Assembly (NCBI RefSeq): GCF_030766725.1
Contig: NZ_JARQWR010000013.1
Span: 1 to 64,000, forward strand
Origin: Flavobacterium aerium
Lineage (GTDB): Bacteria; Bacteroidota; Bacteroidia; Flavobacteriales; Flavobacteriaceae
Direction: 5' to 3'
Length of the DNA: 64,000 nucleotides
Shown here piece after piece: positions 16,155 through 25,109 of the stretch. The number at the start of each line of letters is the position of its first letter. Positions within the stretch are counted from its first letter, which is position 1. The position numbers and the translations under genes are program-made. The notes below the pieces were generated by a model. That model was not told where the DNA came from, did not search any database, and saw only the letters and a list, made by a program, of their open reading frames with translations.

Positions 16155-17426
16155 ATGAACACCCAAAAACGAATCGTAATAATCGGCGCTGGATTTGCCG
16201 GATTACGATTAGCGCAAGAGCTAAAAGACTCTGCCTATGAAGTGCTTCTAATAGACAAACACAATTATCATCAATTTCAACCTTTGATGTATCAAGTTGC
16301 CACTGCGCGACTAGAGCCTACAAGTATATCTTTTCCTTTACGAAAGGTTTTTCAATACTCTAAAAATGTTCGTATTCGAATTGCGGATGTACTGAATGTT
16401 GATACACAAAATAAAATTGTAAAAACTTCAATTGCTGATTTCAACTATGACTACCTCGTAGTCGCATTAGGTTGTACTAGTAATTATTTTGGGAATAAGG
16501 CGTTAGAAAAGTATGCTTTCCCAATGAAATCAGTTCCTGAAGCGATCCAACTTCGCAATAGAATATTACAAAGTTTTGAGGATGCATTAATGGCTTCTCC
16601 TGAAAAACTAGAATCAATCATGAATTTCGTCGTTGTAGGTGGTGGCCCAACTGGTGTTGAATTATCAGGTGCATTAGCCGAAATGAAGAAAAATGTATTA
16701 CCAAAAGATTATCCTGACAAGGACTTCTCAAAGCTTACCATCTATTTACTAGAAGGCTCACCAAATACGTTGAGTGTAATGAGTGATACAGCAAAAAAGA
16801 TGTCTCAAAAATATCTTGAGGACTTAGGTGTTGTTGTAATGACCAATACGATTGTTGAAGATTATGATGGACAAACTGTTCTTTTAAAGGGTGGTGGGAA
16901 AATCGTTTCTAAAAATTTAATTTGGGCTGCAGGTGTTACTGGAAATTCATTATCTGGAATCCCAAAAGAATCAATCACGAGAGGAAATAGAATGATTGTA
17001 AATCGTTTTAGTGAGGTGGAAGGCTTACCTGATGTTTATGCTTTAGGAGATATTGCTTATATGGTTACACCAAAATACCCAAATGGTCATCCACAATTAG
17101 CAAATGTAGCCTTAAATCAAGCAAAGTTACTGGGCAAAAACTTTAAGTTATTGCTTAAGAATAAAGACCTAATCCCATTTGAATATCACAACAAAGGTTC
17201 TATGGCTACTGTTGGAAAACGAAAAGCTATTGTTGATTTACCTAAGTTTAGTTTCCAAGGTAGAATTGCATGGTTTTTCTGGATGTTTATTCACCTCATG
17301 CTTATTTTAAGTGTAAAAAATAAACTTTCAATTTTCATCAATTGGATGATGAGCTATTTCAATAACGATTCAACTTTACGGGTATTAATAGTACCCGAAT
17401 CGAAAGAAAAAGAAAAGAAAGAGTAA
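16155..17426 (+). CDS. ndh: Type II NADH dehydrogenase
   Basis: The 423-residue flavoprotein matches NDH-2, which passes electrons from NADH to quinone without pumping protons. The FAD-binding motif is IIGAGFAGLRLAQEL (8-22). The NADH-binding motif is VVGGGPTGVELSGAL near 163-177, and the second FAD contact is VYALGDIA near 298-305. A hydrophobic C-terminal segment (IAWFFWMFIHLMLIL, about 375-390) provides the membrane anchor typical of this group. It is the last gene of the plus-strand unit and is followed at once by a bidirectional terminator. Confidence 0.9.
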   Translation: MNTQKRIVIIGAGFAGLRLAQELKDSAYEVLLIDKHNYHQFQPLMYQVATARLEPTSISFPLRKVFQYSKNVRIRIADVLNVDTQNKIVKTSIADFNYDYLVVALGCTSNYFGNKALEKYAFPMKSVPEAIQLRNRILQSFEDALMASPEKLESIMNFVVVGGGPTGVELSGALAEMKKNVLPKDYPDKDFSKLTIYLLEGSPNTLSVMSDTAKKMSQKYLEDLGVVVMTNTIVEDYDGQTVLLKGGGKIVSKNLIWAAGVTGNSLSGIPKESITRGNRMIVNRFSEVEGLPDVYALGDIAYMVTPKYPNGHPQLANVALNQAKLLGKNFKLLLKNKDLIPFEYHNKGSMATVGKRKAIVDLPKFSFQGRIAWFFWMFIHLMLILSVKNKLSIFINWMMSYFNNDSTLRVLIVPESKEKEKKE

Positions 17427-17427
17427 T

Positions 17428-17458
17428 AAAAAAAGGGTGTTTAAAACACCCTTTTTTT
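17428..17458. terminator. Bidirectional terminator between ndh and kmo
   Basis: A symmetrical hairpin of GGGTGTT with AACACCC is flanked by A7 and T7. The kmo stop codon (17457-17459) lies partly in the T-tract, so the two convergent genes share the signal. Confidence 0.9.
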
Positions 17459-18797
17459 ATTTCAATCGATCTAATATCATCTTTTCTACTTTCTCGCTTT
17501 CCCAAATGTTTTCAATATCTGGCAGGCTCATTACTTCATCCATAATTTCTTTTTGAAGATCTCCTATAGCTAATGCTTCTGAATAGGGTCTGTGTGAAAA
17601 AGTTACTCTACTGTATAGTGGTAACCATTTATCTGGATATTTATCTGTAAATGTTTTTTCTATTTTTTTACGAAGTAAGAATTTATCATCTGCTGTTTTA
17701 GAACTCATTTCCATAAAATTACGGTATGATAATTCTGCTATAGCGTCTGCATTTGGCTTTCTTGAAGTTTGATATTCAGAAAAAATCATTTTCCAATCAT
17801 CTCCGTATTCTTCCATTAATTCATGTAACACCGTAATATCCTCAAAACCAGCATTCATTCCTTGTCCATAGAATGGAACAATGGCATGGGCTGCATCTCC
17901 TATTATTGCTACTTTATCTTCAAAGGTCCACGGGTAGCATTTCATTGTTACCAATGTGCTGGTTGGATTTCTAAAAAACTCTTCTACAAGCAATGGCATA
18001 ATTTCCATTGTATCAGGGAAATTTTTATTAAAAAACGCAGCTACTTCTTCGTTGGTTTGCAATGAATCAAAAGAGTTCTCTCCTTCAAAAGGCATGAATA
18101 AAGAGCAGGTAAAACTACCATCTAAATTAGGCAAGGCAATCAACATATAATCTCCTCTTGGCCATATATGAAAGGAATACTTATCTAATTTATGTGTTCC
18201 ATCTGCATTGGCTGGAATATTTAATTCTTTATATCCAGTATTTAAAAATTCTTGACAATAATTAAACATGCTTTGGCGCTGCATTCTATGTCGTACTCTT
18301 GAGAATGCTCCATCTGCTCCAAAAACCATATCATATTTTAGTGGTTCCCATGCTCCTTTTTCTGTTTCGCCAATATGAATTATCGCTTCTGCTAAACTTA
18401 CATCCCAGATTTTTTGTTCAAAGAAAAATTCTACTCCAACTTCTTCTGCCAGCGTAATCATCTTTCTGTTTAATGTTCCTCTAGAAATAGAATATATGCT
18501 TTCCCCATCTTGTCCATAATATTGGAAATTCAAAGGTTTATCGACCAAGTGAATGGCTCTTTTTTCCATAGGGATTGAGATTTCCCTAACTCGTTCTCCA
18601 ATTCCAGCTCCATCTAATGCTTTCCATCCTCGATCTGACATTGCCAAATTAATGGAACGCCCCGAAAATTCAATATTTCTTATATCTGGACTTCTATCGT
18701 ATACATGAACGTTGTGTCCTGCTTTTTTTAAATATATGGCCAATAATGACCCTACTAATCCTGAACCAACTACGGCAATCTTAAGCTGCTTTTGCAT
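17457..18797 (-). CDS. kmo: Kynurenine 3-monooxygenase
   Basis: The 446-residue FAD enzyme hydroxylates kynurenine to 3-hydroxykynurenine using NADPH. The FAD motif is VVGSGLVGSLLAIYLKKAG (9-27), with an acidic residue in VHVYDR. The KMO-specific SGRSINLAMSDRG lies at about 45-57, and the second FAD motif IIGDAAHAIVPFYGQGMNAG in the latter half is almost invariant in the family. It belongs to aerobic tryptophan catabolism with kynU, two genes upstream. A terminator separates it from the kynU-arginase pair, so it may have its own promoter, although no clean -7 box was found. Confidence 0.93.
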   Translation of the reverse strand: MQKQLKIAVVGSGLVGSLLAIYLKKAGHNVHVYDRSPDIRNIEFSGRSINLAMSDRGWKALDGAGIGERVREISIPMEKRAIHLVDKPLNFQYYGQDGESIYSISRGTLNRKMITLAEEVGVEFFFEQKIWDVSLAEAIIHIGETEKGAWEPLKYDMVFGADGAFSRVRHRMQRQSMFNYCQEFLNTGYKELNIPANADGTHKLDKYSFHIWPRGDYMLIALPNLDGSFTCSLFMPFEGENSFDSLQTNEEVAAFFNKNFPDTMEIMPLLVEEFFRNPTSTLVTMKCYPWTFEDKVAIIGDAAHAIVPFYGQGMNAGFEDITVLHELMEEYGDDWKMIFSEYQTSRKPNADAIAELSYRNFMEMSSKTADDKFLLRKKIEKTFTDKYPDKWLPLYSRVTFSHRPYSEALAIGDLQKEIMDEVMSLPDIENIWESEKVEKMILDRLK

Positions 18798-18943
18798 GAA
18801 ATGTTTCTTATTGTACGAAGCGTAAATTTAAATAATAATTAGGAGATAGCCTTTTATATTAAGATTTATTTAAAGCTTTTAAGGCATGCACTTAATTTCA
18901 TTGAAAATATTTTAACAAAACCCTAAATGTGCTCTTTTTTTGA

Positions 18944-18969
18944 CAAAAAAAATCCCCTAACCGGGGATT
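18944..18969 (-). terminator. Terminator after the arginase-fold gene
   Basis: The minus strand reads AATCCCC, a five-base loop, GGGGATT and then about eight Ts, just beyond the stop of the arginase-fold gene. It separates kynU-arginase from kmo. Confidence 0.85.
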
Positions 18970-18973
18970 CTTA

Positions 18974-20074
18974 TTATTTACATTCGTTTTTACAGAATTG
19001 TATCTTTTTTCCAACTTCCATCTTATTGTTTTTAGCTAGCATTCCACACATGTGAAAAAGCATTCTTGCCCCTACATTCCCATCCCAATCATCGTCTCCT
19101 GGTGCTACTTCAACTAAATCAAATCCAATGATTTCTTTCCCGCTATCGGCTAATTTACTTAGTAAATAGGCTGCTTGCTCGAATGAAAATCCTCCTGGAA
19201 CTGGTGTTCCTGTATTGGGACAGTACCATGAATACATTCCATCTATATCAAAACTTACGGCTACTTTTTGCGGTAACGCAGAGATGATTGCTTCACATTG
19301 TTGCGCCCAAGTAAATCCATGGAACGTTTGTGCTTTTAAATCGATATCTGTATGTACATGAACTCTATTTCCTTCTGCTAATGCTGTATCTACTTCTTGC
19401 TCACAGAAATCACGAATTCCAACTTGAACTAATTTACTAATTTGTGGAATTTTCAAAGCATTGTACATAATCGAAGCATGTGAATACGTGAATCCTTCAT
19501 AGGCGATTCTTAAATCCATATGTGCATCTAAATGTAGTATTCCAAAATCCTCATGTTTTGTTGCCAAAGCTTCATAATATCCCAGTGGTGTACTATGATC
19601 ACCTCCTAATAAAACAACTTTTTTACCTTGATTCATCCAGTATAAAGCTTTTGCTTTCACGGCTTCTTTCAATTCTTCACAAGCTTCATTAATTGTATCT
19701 AAATCTCTTTTTAATACTAAATCTTGATCGATTTGTTGTCCGTTTTCTAAAGCTTCAATTATAGGCTGCGCCATTGCTTTGTATTTCGCACTGTCCTTTG
19801 CCCATTGGTCTGTTTCTTCATTCAAATCCAAATACATTCCTAACTTCCAAAGTTCAGGAAATTCCTGGTGGTGTAAATCCACCTGAAAAGAAGCTTCTAA
19901 TATTGCTTCAGGTCCTTCTGAAGCTCCTGCTCCATAGCTTACTGTTACTTCCCATGGCACTGGAATAATAATAATTTCACTTTCTTCCGCCGTAAAAGGT
20001 AAACCAAAAATACTTTGATCTGCCAGTCCTGGTTGACTCGGATCAAATCCAGCTATTTTCTCTTGTTTGGTCAT
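18974..20074 (-). CDS. Arginase/ureohydrolase-fold enzyme in the kynurenine cluster
   Basis: The 366-residue protein is a dimanganese ureohydrolase by fold (arginase, agmatinase and formiminoglutamase family). All metal ligands are present: His160 in GGDHS, Asp183, His185 and Asp187 in DAHMD, and Asp276 and Asp278 in FDID. PVPGG at 291-295 is also kept. The loop after FDID reads GMYSWYCPNTG instead of the usual ALDPSFAPGTG, which should change the active-site rim. The chain is some 50 residues longer than a typical arginase, with an insertion at about 85-150. It lies 21 bp after kynU. Arginase and formiminoglutamase annotations are possible; context suggests a kynurenine-pathway amidohydrolase such as the missing formamidase. 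Confidence 0.8.
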   Translation of the reverse strand: MTKQEKIAGFDPSQPGLADQSIFGLPFTAEESEIIIIPVPWEVTVSYGAGASEGPEAILEASFQVDLHHQEFPELWKLGMYLDLNEETDQWAKDSAKYKAMAQPIIEALENGQQIDQDLVLKRDLDTINEACEELKEAVKAKALYWMNQGKKVVLLGGDHSTPLGYYEALATKHEDFGILHLDAHMDLRIAYEGFTYSHASIMYNALKIPQISKLVQVGIRDFCEQEVDTALAEGNRVHVHTDIDLKAQTFHGFTWAQQCEAIISALPQKVAVSFDIDGMYSWYCPNTGTPVPGGFSFEQAAYLLSKLADSGKEIIGFDLVEVAPGDDDWDGNVGARMLFHMCGMLAKNNKMEVGKKIQFCKNECK

Positions 20075-20095
20075 TTTAATGGTATTGTTGTTTAA

Positions 20096-21376
20096 TTAAT
20101 TCTCTTTTGTAATTCCTTTTTTAAGGATTTGTCCAAATTCATACATATCTTCAAAAGAACAGTATAATGGTACTGGTGCTAAACGAATTACATTTGGTTC
20201 TCTCCAATCTGTAATTACACCATTTTTCATTAGGTATTCAAATAGACTTCTTCCTTCTCCATGTAAGAAGACTGATAACTGGCATGCTCTTTCTTCTGGA
20301 TTTGATGGTGTAATAATTTCAAACGTACTGCTTACTTCTTTGTCTATTTCATGTAAAATAAATTCTAAGTAAGCTGTGATTTTATCGCGTTTTGCAATTA
20401 AAGCATCCATACCTACTTCATCAAACATTTCTACTGATGCTAAGTAAGGGGCTAATGATAGTATTGGTAAATTGCTAATTTGCCATCCTTCTGCTCCACG
20501 TACCGGATTAAATTTAGGTTCCATTAAAAAACGACGTTCTTTATTGTGTCCCCACCATCCTGCAAATCTTGGTAATTCAGTATCATTATGGTGCATTTCA
20601 TGTACAAATGCTCCTGATGCATTTCCGGGTCCTGAATTCATATATTTATAACTACACCATGCTGCAAAGTCTACTCCCCAGTTGTGTAATTCCAATTTTA
20701 TATTTCCTGCCGCATGGGCTAAATCCCATCCTACATAGGCTCCTACATCATGTCCCGCTTTGGTAATCGTTTTCATATCAAAAACCTGACCTGTGTAATA
20801 ATTCACTCCTCCCATGAGTACTAAAGCTAATTCATCTCCAATTTCATTGATTTTAGCTAATACATCTTCTAGTCGGATATTGTGTTCTCCTTCTCTTCTC
20901 TCAATCTCAACAATTGCTTCCTTTGGGTCTAATCCATGAAAATGCACTTGACTTTGGATCATGTATTGATCGCTTGGAAAGGCTTTTGATTCACATAAAA
21001 TTTTAAACTTCTTTGCCGTTGGTCTGTAAAATGACACCATCATCAAATGAAGGTTCACAGTCAATGTATTCATTACTGTTACCTCGCTTAATTTGGCTCC
21101 TACTATTTTACTTAATGGTGCTGCAAATCGTTCTTGATAATCCCACCATGGTTTTTCTGCATAAAAGTGTCCTTCTACTGCTAATTTTGCCCAATCGTCC
21201 ATTACTTCATCTACATACTTCTTCGTTCTTTTTGGTTGTAATCCAAGTGAGTTTCCTGTAAAATAAATTACTTGTTTTCCATTTACTTGTGGAAATAAAA
21301 ACTCATCTCTGTATTTACTTAATTTGTCTTGGGCATCTAATTCCTGAGCAAAAGTTCTTGTATTCTGAAAAGTCAT
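20096..21376 (-). CDS. kynU: Kynureninase
   Basis: The 426-residue PLP enzyme cleaves kynurenine or 3-hydroxykynurenine to anthranilate or 3-hydroxyanthranilate and alanine. GNSLGLQPK (41-49) and the GWDLAHAAGN stretch (216-225) are family signatures. The PLP-binding lysine is Lys244 in CSYKYMNSGPG. Length matches bacterial and animal kynureninases. It is the first gene of a two-gene unit with the arginase-fold enzyme, ending at the terminator at 18944-18969; kmo follows. Tryptophan dioxygenase and a classical formamidase are not in this window. Confidence 0.94.
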   Translation of the reverse strand: MTFQNTRTFAQELDAQDKLSKYRDEFLFPQVNGKQVIYFTGNSLGLQPKRTKKYVDEVMDDWAKLAVEGHFYAEKPWWDYQERFAAPLSKIVGAKLSEVTVMNTLTVNLHLMMVSFYRPTAKKFKILCESKAFPSDQYMIQSQVHFHGLDPKEAIVEIERREGEHNIRLEDVLAKINEIGDELALVLMGGVNYYTGQVFDMKTITKAGHDVGAYVGWDLAHAAGNIKLELHNWGVDFAAWCSYKYMNSGPGNASGAFVHEMHHNDTELPRFAGWWGHNKERRFLMEPKFNPVRGAEGWQISNLPILSLAPYLASVEMFDEVGMDALIAKRDKITAYLEFILHEIDKEVSSTFEIITPSNPEERACQLSVFLHGEGRSLFEYLMKNGVITDWREPNVIRLAPVPLYCSFEDMYEFGQILKKGITKEN

Positions 21377-21475
21377 CGTTATAGTTTTGGTTTGCCGTAA
21401 AAATAAGAAAAAAAGACAATTTTAAAGCGCATTCTGAATTAATGCCACTCAAAATAATTTCAATAGAATAAACGT

Positions 21476-21483
21476 TATCTTTG
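21476..21483 (+). promoter_or_regulatory. Promoter -7 box for the SIMPL-domain gene
   Basis: TATCTTTG matches the consensus and predicts a leader of about 20 nt before the ATG at 21510. Confidence 0.55.
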
Positions 21484-21509
21484 AGTATACATTAATTTAA
21501 TATTATTAC

Positions 21510-22241
21510 ATGAAAAATCATCTTAGTGCGTTACTTATTGGTATTGCTATAATCGTCTCTGCTTTTTTATTCTCTCATGCTTTCAAAAACAGGAACCAAA
21601 GTAATGATACAATTAGTGTAACTGGTTTAGGGAAAAAAGACTTTGTTTCTGACTTTATCGTTTGGAGTGGATCGTTTACCAAGAAAAGTTTTACCTTGAA
21701 AGAGGCTTATGCTGCTCTTGAAAATGATAGAACTACTATTAAAAATTATTTAATTTCAAAAGGTGTCAAAGAGAATGAAATGGTTTTCTCCGCTGTTAGT
21801 ATTACTAAAGAATTCGAATATTCTTATACCGATAATGGTAGTATTAAAAATCAAACTTTCACTGGTTTTACTTTAACTCAAAATGTTCAAATAGAATCTA
21901 AAGAGGTAGACAAAATTGAAAATATATCTCGTGAAGTAACTGAATTAATTAATTCTGGAGTAGAATTTTATTCTAATGCTCCTGAGTATTATTATACAAA
22001 ACTAGCTGCACTTAAAATTGAAATGATTGCAGAGGCTACAAAGGATGCTAATTCCAGAGCAAAAAGTATTGCTGAAAATGCAAATGCTTCTTTAGGTAAA
22101 TTGAAAAAATCAGAAATGGGTGTTTTCCAAATTATTGCCCAAAACTCATCTGAAGATTATTCTTGGGGTGGTTCCTTTAATACACAGGCCAAAAAGAAAA
22201 CGGCAAATATCACAGTAAAATTAATCTATCAAGTGAATTAG
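21510..22241 (+). CDS. SIMPL-domain protein (DUF541)
   Basis: The 243-residue protein begins with a membrane-spanning signal or anchor (about 5-25, LSALLIGIAIIVSAFLF). A SIMPL/DUF541 domain follows, recognisable from ISVTGLGKKDFVSDF near the start and the late EATKDANSRAKSIAENA helix. Such proteins are exported or membrane-tethered, and some form large oligomers; the function is unclear. It is monocistronic, with its own promoter box and a strong terminator shared with the convergent queA. Confidence 0.83.
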   Translation: MKNHLSALLIGIAIIVSAFLFSHAFKNRNQSNDTISVTGLGKKDFVSDFIVWSGSFTKKSFTLKEAYAALENDRTTIKNYLISKGVKENEMVFSAVSITKEFEYSYTDNGSIKNQTFTGFTLTQNVQIESKEVDKIENISREVTELINSGVEFYSNAPEYYYTKLAALKIEMIAEATKDANSRAKSIAENANASLGKLKKSEMGVFQIIAQNSSEDYSWGGSFNTQAKKKTANITVKLIYQVN

Positions 22242-22248
22242 TTTTAAT

Positions 22249-22280
22249 AAAAAAGTCCCGACAAAATCGGGACTTTTTTT
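22249..22280. terminator. Bidirectional terminator between SIMPL gene and queA
   Basis: A 13-bp stem (AAAAAAGTCCCGA with its complement) and a CAAAA loop lie between two convergent genes and can act in either direction. Confidence 0.92.
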
Positions 22281-22298
22281 ATTTCTTGTTCTATTGGA

Positions 22299-23348
22299 TT
22301 AGATGATTAACATCGCGTCTCCGTAAGAATAGAATTTATATCCTTCTTTGATTGCTTCTTCGTAGGCTTTCTTCATTAAATCATGTCCTGTAAAAGCAGA
22401 AATCATCATTAATAAAGTAGACTTTGGTGTATGGAAGTTTGTAATCATACAATCTGCGATACTAAAATCATGTGGAGGAAAGATAAATTTATTTGTCCAT
22501 CCTTCAAATGGGTTTAATGTTTTTTGTGAAGAAACTGAACTTTCTAATGCACGCATTGATGTTGTTCCTACTGCACAGATACGTTTCTTTTTTGCTTTAG
22601 CATTATTAACGATATCACATGCTTCCTGAGTTACTTTTAATTCCTCAGAATCCATTTTGTGTTTTGATAAATCTTCAACCTCAACTGGATTGAATGTTCC
22701 TAAACCAACGTGTAATGTTACTTCAGCAAAATCAATTCCTTTGATTTCAAGTCTTTTCAATAAATGTTTTGAAAAGTGTAATCCTGCTGTTGGAGCTGCT
22801 ACTGCACCTTCTTCTTTAGCATAGATTGTTTGGTATCTTTCTGCATCTTCTGGAGTTACTTCTCTATTGATGTATTTTGGGATTGGAGTTTCTCCAAGTT
22901 CTGTCAATTTATTTCTGAACTCTTCATAAGATCCATCGTATAGAAAACGTAATGTTCTACCACGTGATGTTGTATTGTCGATAACTTCAGCAACTAATGA
23001 ATCGTCATCTCCAAAATATAATTTATTTCCGATTCTGATTTTTCTAGCTGGATCTACTAATACATCCCATAATCTTTGTTCTGAATTTAATTCTCTTAAC
23101 AAAAAAACTTCAATTCTTGCTCCCGTTTTTTCTTTATTTCCATATAAACGTGCTGGGAAAACTTTGGTATTATTCAATACCATCACATCTCCTTCATCAA
23201 AATAATCAATAACGTCTTTGAACATTTTGTGTTCTATGGTTTGTTTCTTACGATCTACTACCATTAATCTTGCTTCATCTCTGTTTTCAGCAGGGTACTC
23301 AGCAAGTAATTCTTTTGGTAAATTAAACTGGAAGTGTGATAATTTCAT
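22299..23348 (-). CDS. queA: tRNA preQ1(34) S-adenosylmethionine ribosyltransferase-isomerase
   Basis: QueA moves the ribosyl group of SAM onto preQ1 in the tRNA wobble position to form epoxyqueuosine. The protein (349 residues from this start) shows the family's opening [19 protein letters not shown], the [12 protein letters not shown] block, APTAGLHFS in the middle, and the C-terminal [16 protein letters not shown] chose MKLSHF at 23348 rather than the longer frame to 23399 because it matches the family start and because a -7 promoter box lies between the two candidates. SAM is a substrate, linking it to metK elsewhere in the window. Confidence 0.93.
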   Translation of the reverse strand: MKLSHFQFNLPKELLAEYPAENRDEARLMVVDRKKQTIEHKMFKDVIDYFDEGDVMVLNNTKVFPARLYGNKEKTGARIEVFLLRELNSEQRLWDVLVDPARKIRIGNKLYFGDDDSLVAEVIDNTTSRGRTLRFLYDGSYEEFRNKLTELGETPIPKYINREVTPEDAERYQTIYAKEEGAVAAPTAGLHFSKHLLKRLEIKGIDFAEVTLHVGLGTFNPVEVEDLSKHKMDSEELKVTQEACDIVNNAKAKKKRICAVGTTSMRALESSVSSQKTLNPFEGWTNKFIFPPHDFSIADCMITNFHTPKSTLLMMISAFTGHDLMKKAYEEAIKEGYKFYSYGDAMLII

Positions 23349-23367
23349 GTAAATTTTATTTAGGGTG

Positions 23368-23375
23368 CAAATATA
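23368..23375 (-). promoter_or_regulatory. Promoter -7 box for queA
   Basis: The minus strand reads TATATTTG followed by CACCC, 20 bp upstream of the chosen start. It rules out initiation at the upstream ATG at 23399. Confidence 0.6.
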
Positions 23376-23475
23376 CGACTGTGAGATAGGCGTTGTCAAG
23401 TGTTTTACAGTATTTCTTTTATAATAGTTCTAAAATCACACTGTTGCGTATTTAAAACTATACGTCAAGTATACC

Positions 23476-24696
23476 CTAGCTTGGACTCACATCAAATCCC
23501 AGTGTTTTCATATCTTCCCAAAAATCTGGGTATGATTTTGAAACGACATCTGATTCTTCAATAATAAGTGGCACTTTTAAAGCTAATGGAGCAAACGCCA
23601 TTGCCATTCTGTGATCTTTGTATGTTGGAATACTTACATTTGAATGAATAATATTAGACGGTTCCATTGTTAAACTATCATTCGTAACTGTAATAACAGC
23701 TCCTAATTTTGTCAATTCTGTGTATAACGCTTCTAGTCGGTCTGTTTCTTTGATTTTTAAAGTATGCAATCCCGTAAGATGGCATCCTATTCCTAATCCA
23801 AAGCAGGTTACCGCAATTGTTTGTGCTATATCGGGTGTATTATTCAATTCAAAATTCACGGATTGTCCTGTTCCAGCCACTTTAGTCAACGTAATTTGAT
23901 TGCTGTTGAATGTGGTAGCCACTCCTAATTCTTTATATAATTCGACCAAAGCACTATCGCCTTGTAGACTGTTTTGTTTATAGCTGGACAATGTGATCAT
24001 TCCCGTATTTGACAATGCTACAATACTGTAAAAATAGGAAGCTGAACTCCAATCGGACTCTACTACCATATTTCTATTTTCTACTGTTTTCTTAGGAAAA
24101 ACAGTAATTTTATTTCCTTCAAAAATCGTTTTTATACCTAGTTCTTCCAATAAGGTAAGTGTCATTTTAATATAAGGAACTGATGTTATTTCTCCCTCTA
24201 AAGTTAACTCTAATCCATTTTCTAGTTTTGGTGCTATTAATAATAATGCGGATATATACTGACTACTCACAGATGCTGATAACACAACTTTGTTTTTGAC
24301 AATAGTTCTGCCTTGAATTCTAATTGGTGGGAAACCATCATTTTCTAGGTAATCAACAACAACATCTAGCTGACGAAGTGCTTCTACTAGAATTTTAATT
24401 GGACGTTCTTTCATACGAGCAGATCCCGTCAGTGTTACTACTCTACCTTCCTTCAGTGCAAAATAGGCTGTTAGAAATCGCATTGCAGTTCCTGCATGGT
24501 GAACATCAATTGTATTCTCCTCGCTATTCAATGCTTTTTGCATTACATCACTGTCGTCTGAATTTGAAATATTCTCAATTTTAATTGTGGGATATAATGC
24601 TTGTAACAGTAATAACCGATTCGTTTCACTTTTTGAACCTGTTACTGCAATTGAAGAATGTATTTCCTGTTTCTGAGAATTGATAAGTATATTCAC
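23476..24696 (-). CDS. aroA: 3-phosphoshikimate 1-carboxyvinyltransferase (EPSP synthase)
   Basis: The 406-residue enzyme joins phosphoenolpyruvate to shikimate 3-phosphate, the sixth step of chorismate synthesis. The phosphate-binding GSKSETNRLLLLQAL lies near 20-34, HAGTAMRFLTAYFAL (about 66-80) is the PEP-site block, and LKIKETDRLEAL and YKDHRMAMAFAPLAL in the C-terminal half are near-universal. It is the last gene of a minus-strand series from the DUF3857 genes, 84 bp after a MazG-like gene, and supplies the same pathway as the attenuated aromatic operon upstream. Confidence 0.94.
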   Translation of the reverse strand: MNILINSQKQEIHSSIAVTGSKSETNRLLLLQALYPTIKIENISNSDDSDVMQKALNSEENTIDVHHAGTAMRFLTAYFALKEGRVVTLTGSARMKERPIKILVEALRQLDVVVDYLENDGFPPIRIQGRTIVKNKVVLSASVSSQYISALLLIAPKLENGLELTLEGEITSVPYIKMTLTLLEELGIKTIFEGNKITVFPKKTVENRNMVVESDWSSASYFYSIVALSNTGMITLSSYKQNSLQGDSALVELYKELGVATTFNSNQITLTKVAGTGQSVNFELNNTPDIAQTIAVTCFGLGIGCHLTGLHTLKIKETDRLEALYTELTKLGAVITVTNDSLTMEPSNIIHSNVSIPTYKDHRMAMAFAPLALKVPLIIEESDVVSKSYPDFWEDMKTLGFDVSPS

Positions 24697-24738
24697 TTTA
24701 ATTGTATTTTAAAAAGTCTGTTTAGCACAGAACAAATT

Positions 24739-24773
24739 AGCGTTTACTTTCTTTTAATAAGAACGTAAACGCT
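24739..24773. repeat. Inverted repeat upstream of aroA
   Basis: AGCGTTTAC (24739-24747) and its exact complement (24765-24773) flank a 17-nt loop in the mazG-aroA gap. No T-tract follows on the minus strand, so termination is unlikely; it may be a transcript-processing or stability hairpin. Confidence 0.45.
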
Positions 24774-24780
24774 TTAAATA

Positions 24781-25107
24781 TTATTTTAGTTTGTCATTGT
24801 TATGATGGCGATCGTGGTCTCTCTTCGATTTCAAATCCATTTTTTTATCAAATGCTTCCTGAAGATTAATACCAGTTTGATTTGCCAAACACATAACCAC
24901 AAAGACTACATCGGCTAATTCTTCTCCTAAATCTTTGTTTTTGTCGCTTTCTTTTTCACTTTGTTCTCCATAGCGACGGGCTATAATTCGGGCTACTTCC
25001 CCTACTTCTTCGGTAAGCTGAGCCATATTTGTCAATTCATTAAAATAACGAACTCCATGTTCTTTAATCCAATTATCAACGTCTTGTTGTGCGTTTTGTA
25101 TGTTCAT
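24781..25107 (-). CDS. MazG-like nucleotide pyrophosphohydrolase
   Basis: The 108-residue all-helical protein matches the single-domain MazG-like family. The EEVGEVARIIARRYGE segment supplies the ExxE metal ligands and DLGEELADVVFVVMCLAN the following ExxD ligands. It would hydrolyse (d)NTPs to monophosphates for housekeeping. The tail is rich in His, Asp and Lys (HDRHHNNDKLK). It starts 2 bp after the stop of the DUF3857 gene, so the two are likely translationally coupled, and aroA follows. Confidence 0.87.
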   Translation of the reverse strand: MNIQNAQQDVDNWIKEHGVRYFNELTNMAQLTEEVGEVARIIARRYGEQSEKESDKNKDLGEELADVVFVVMCLANQTGINLQEAFDKKMDLKSKRDHDRHHNNDKLK

Positions 25108-25109
25108 GT

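Noticed and set aside
24697-24780. Attenuator before aroA
   Set aside because: A hairpin exists, but no aromatic-rich leader frame and no T-tract accompany it.
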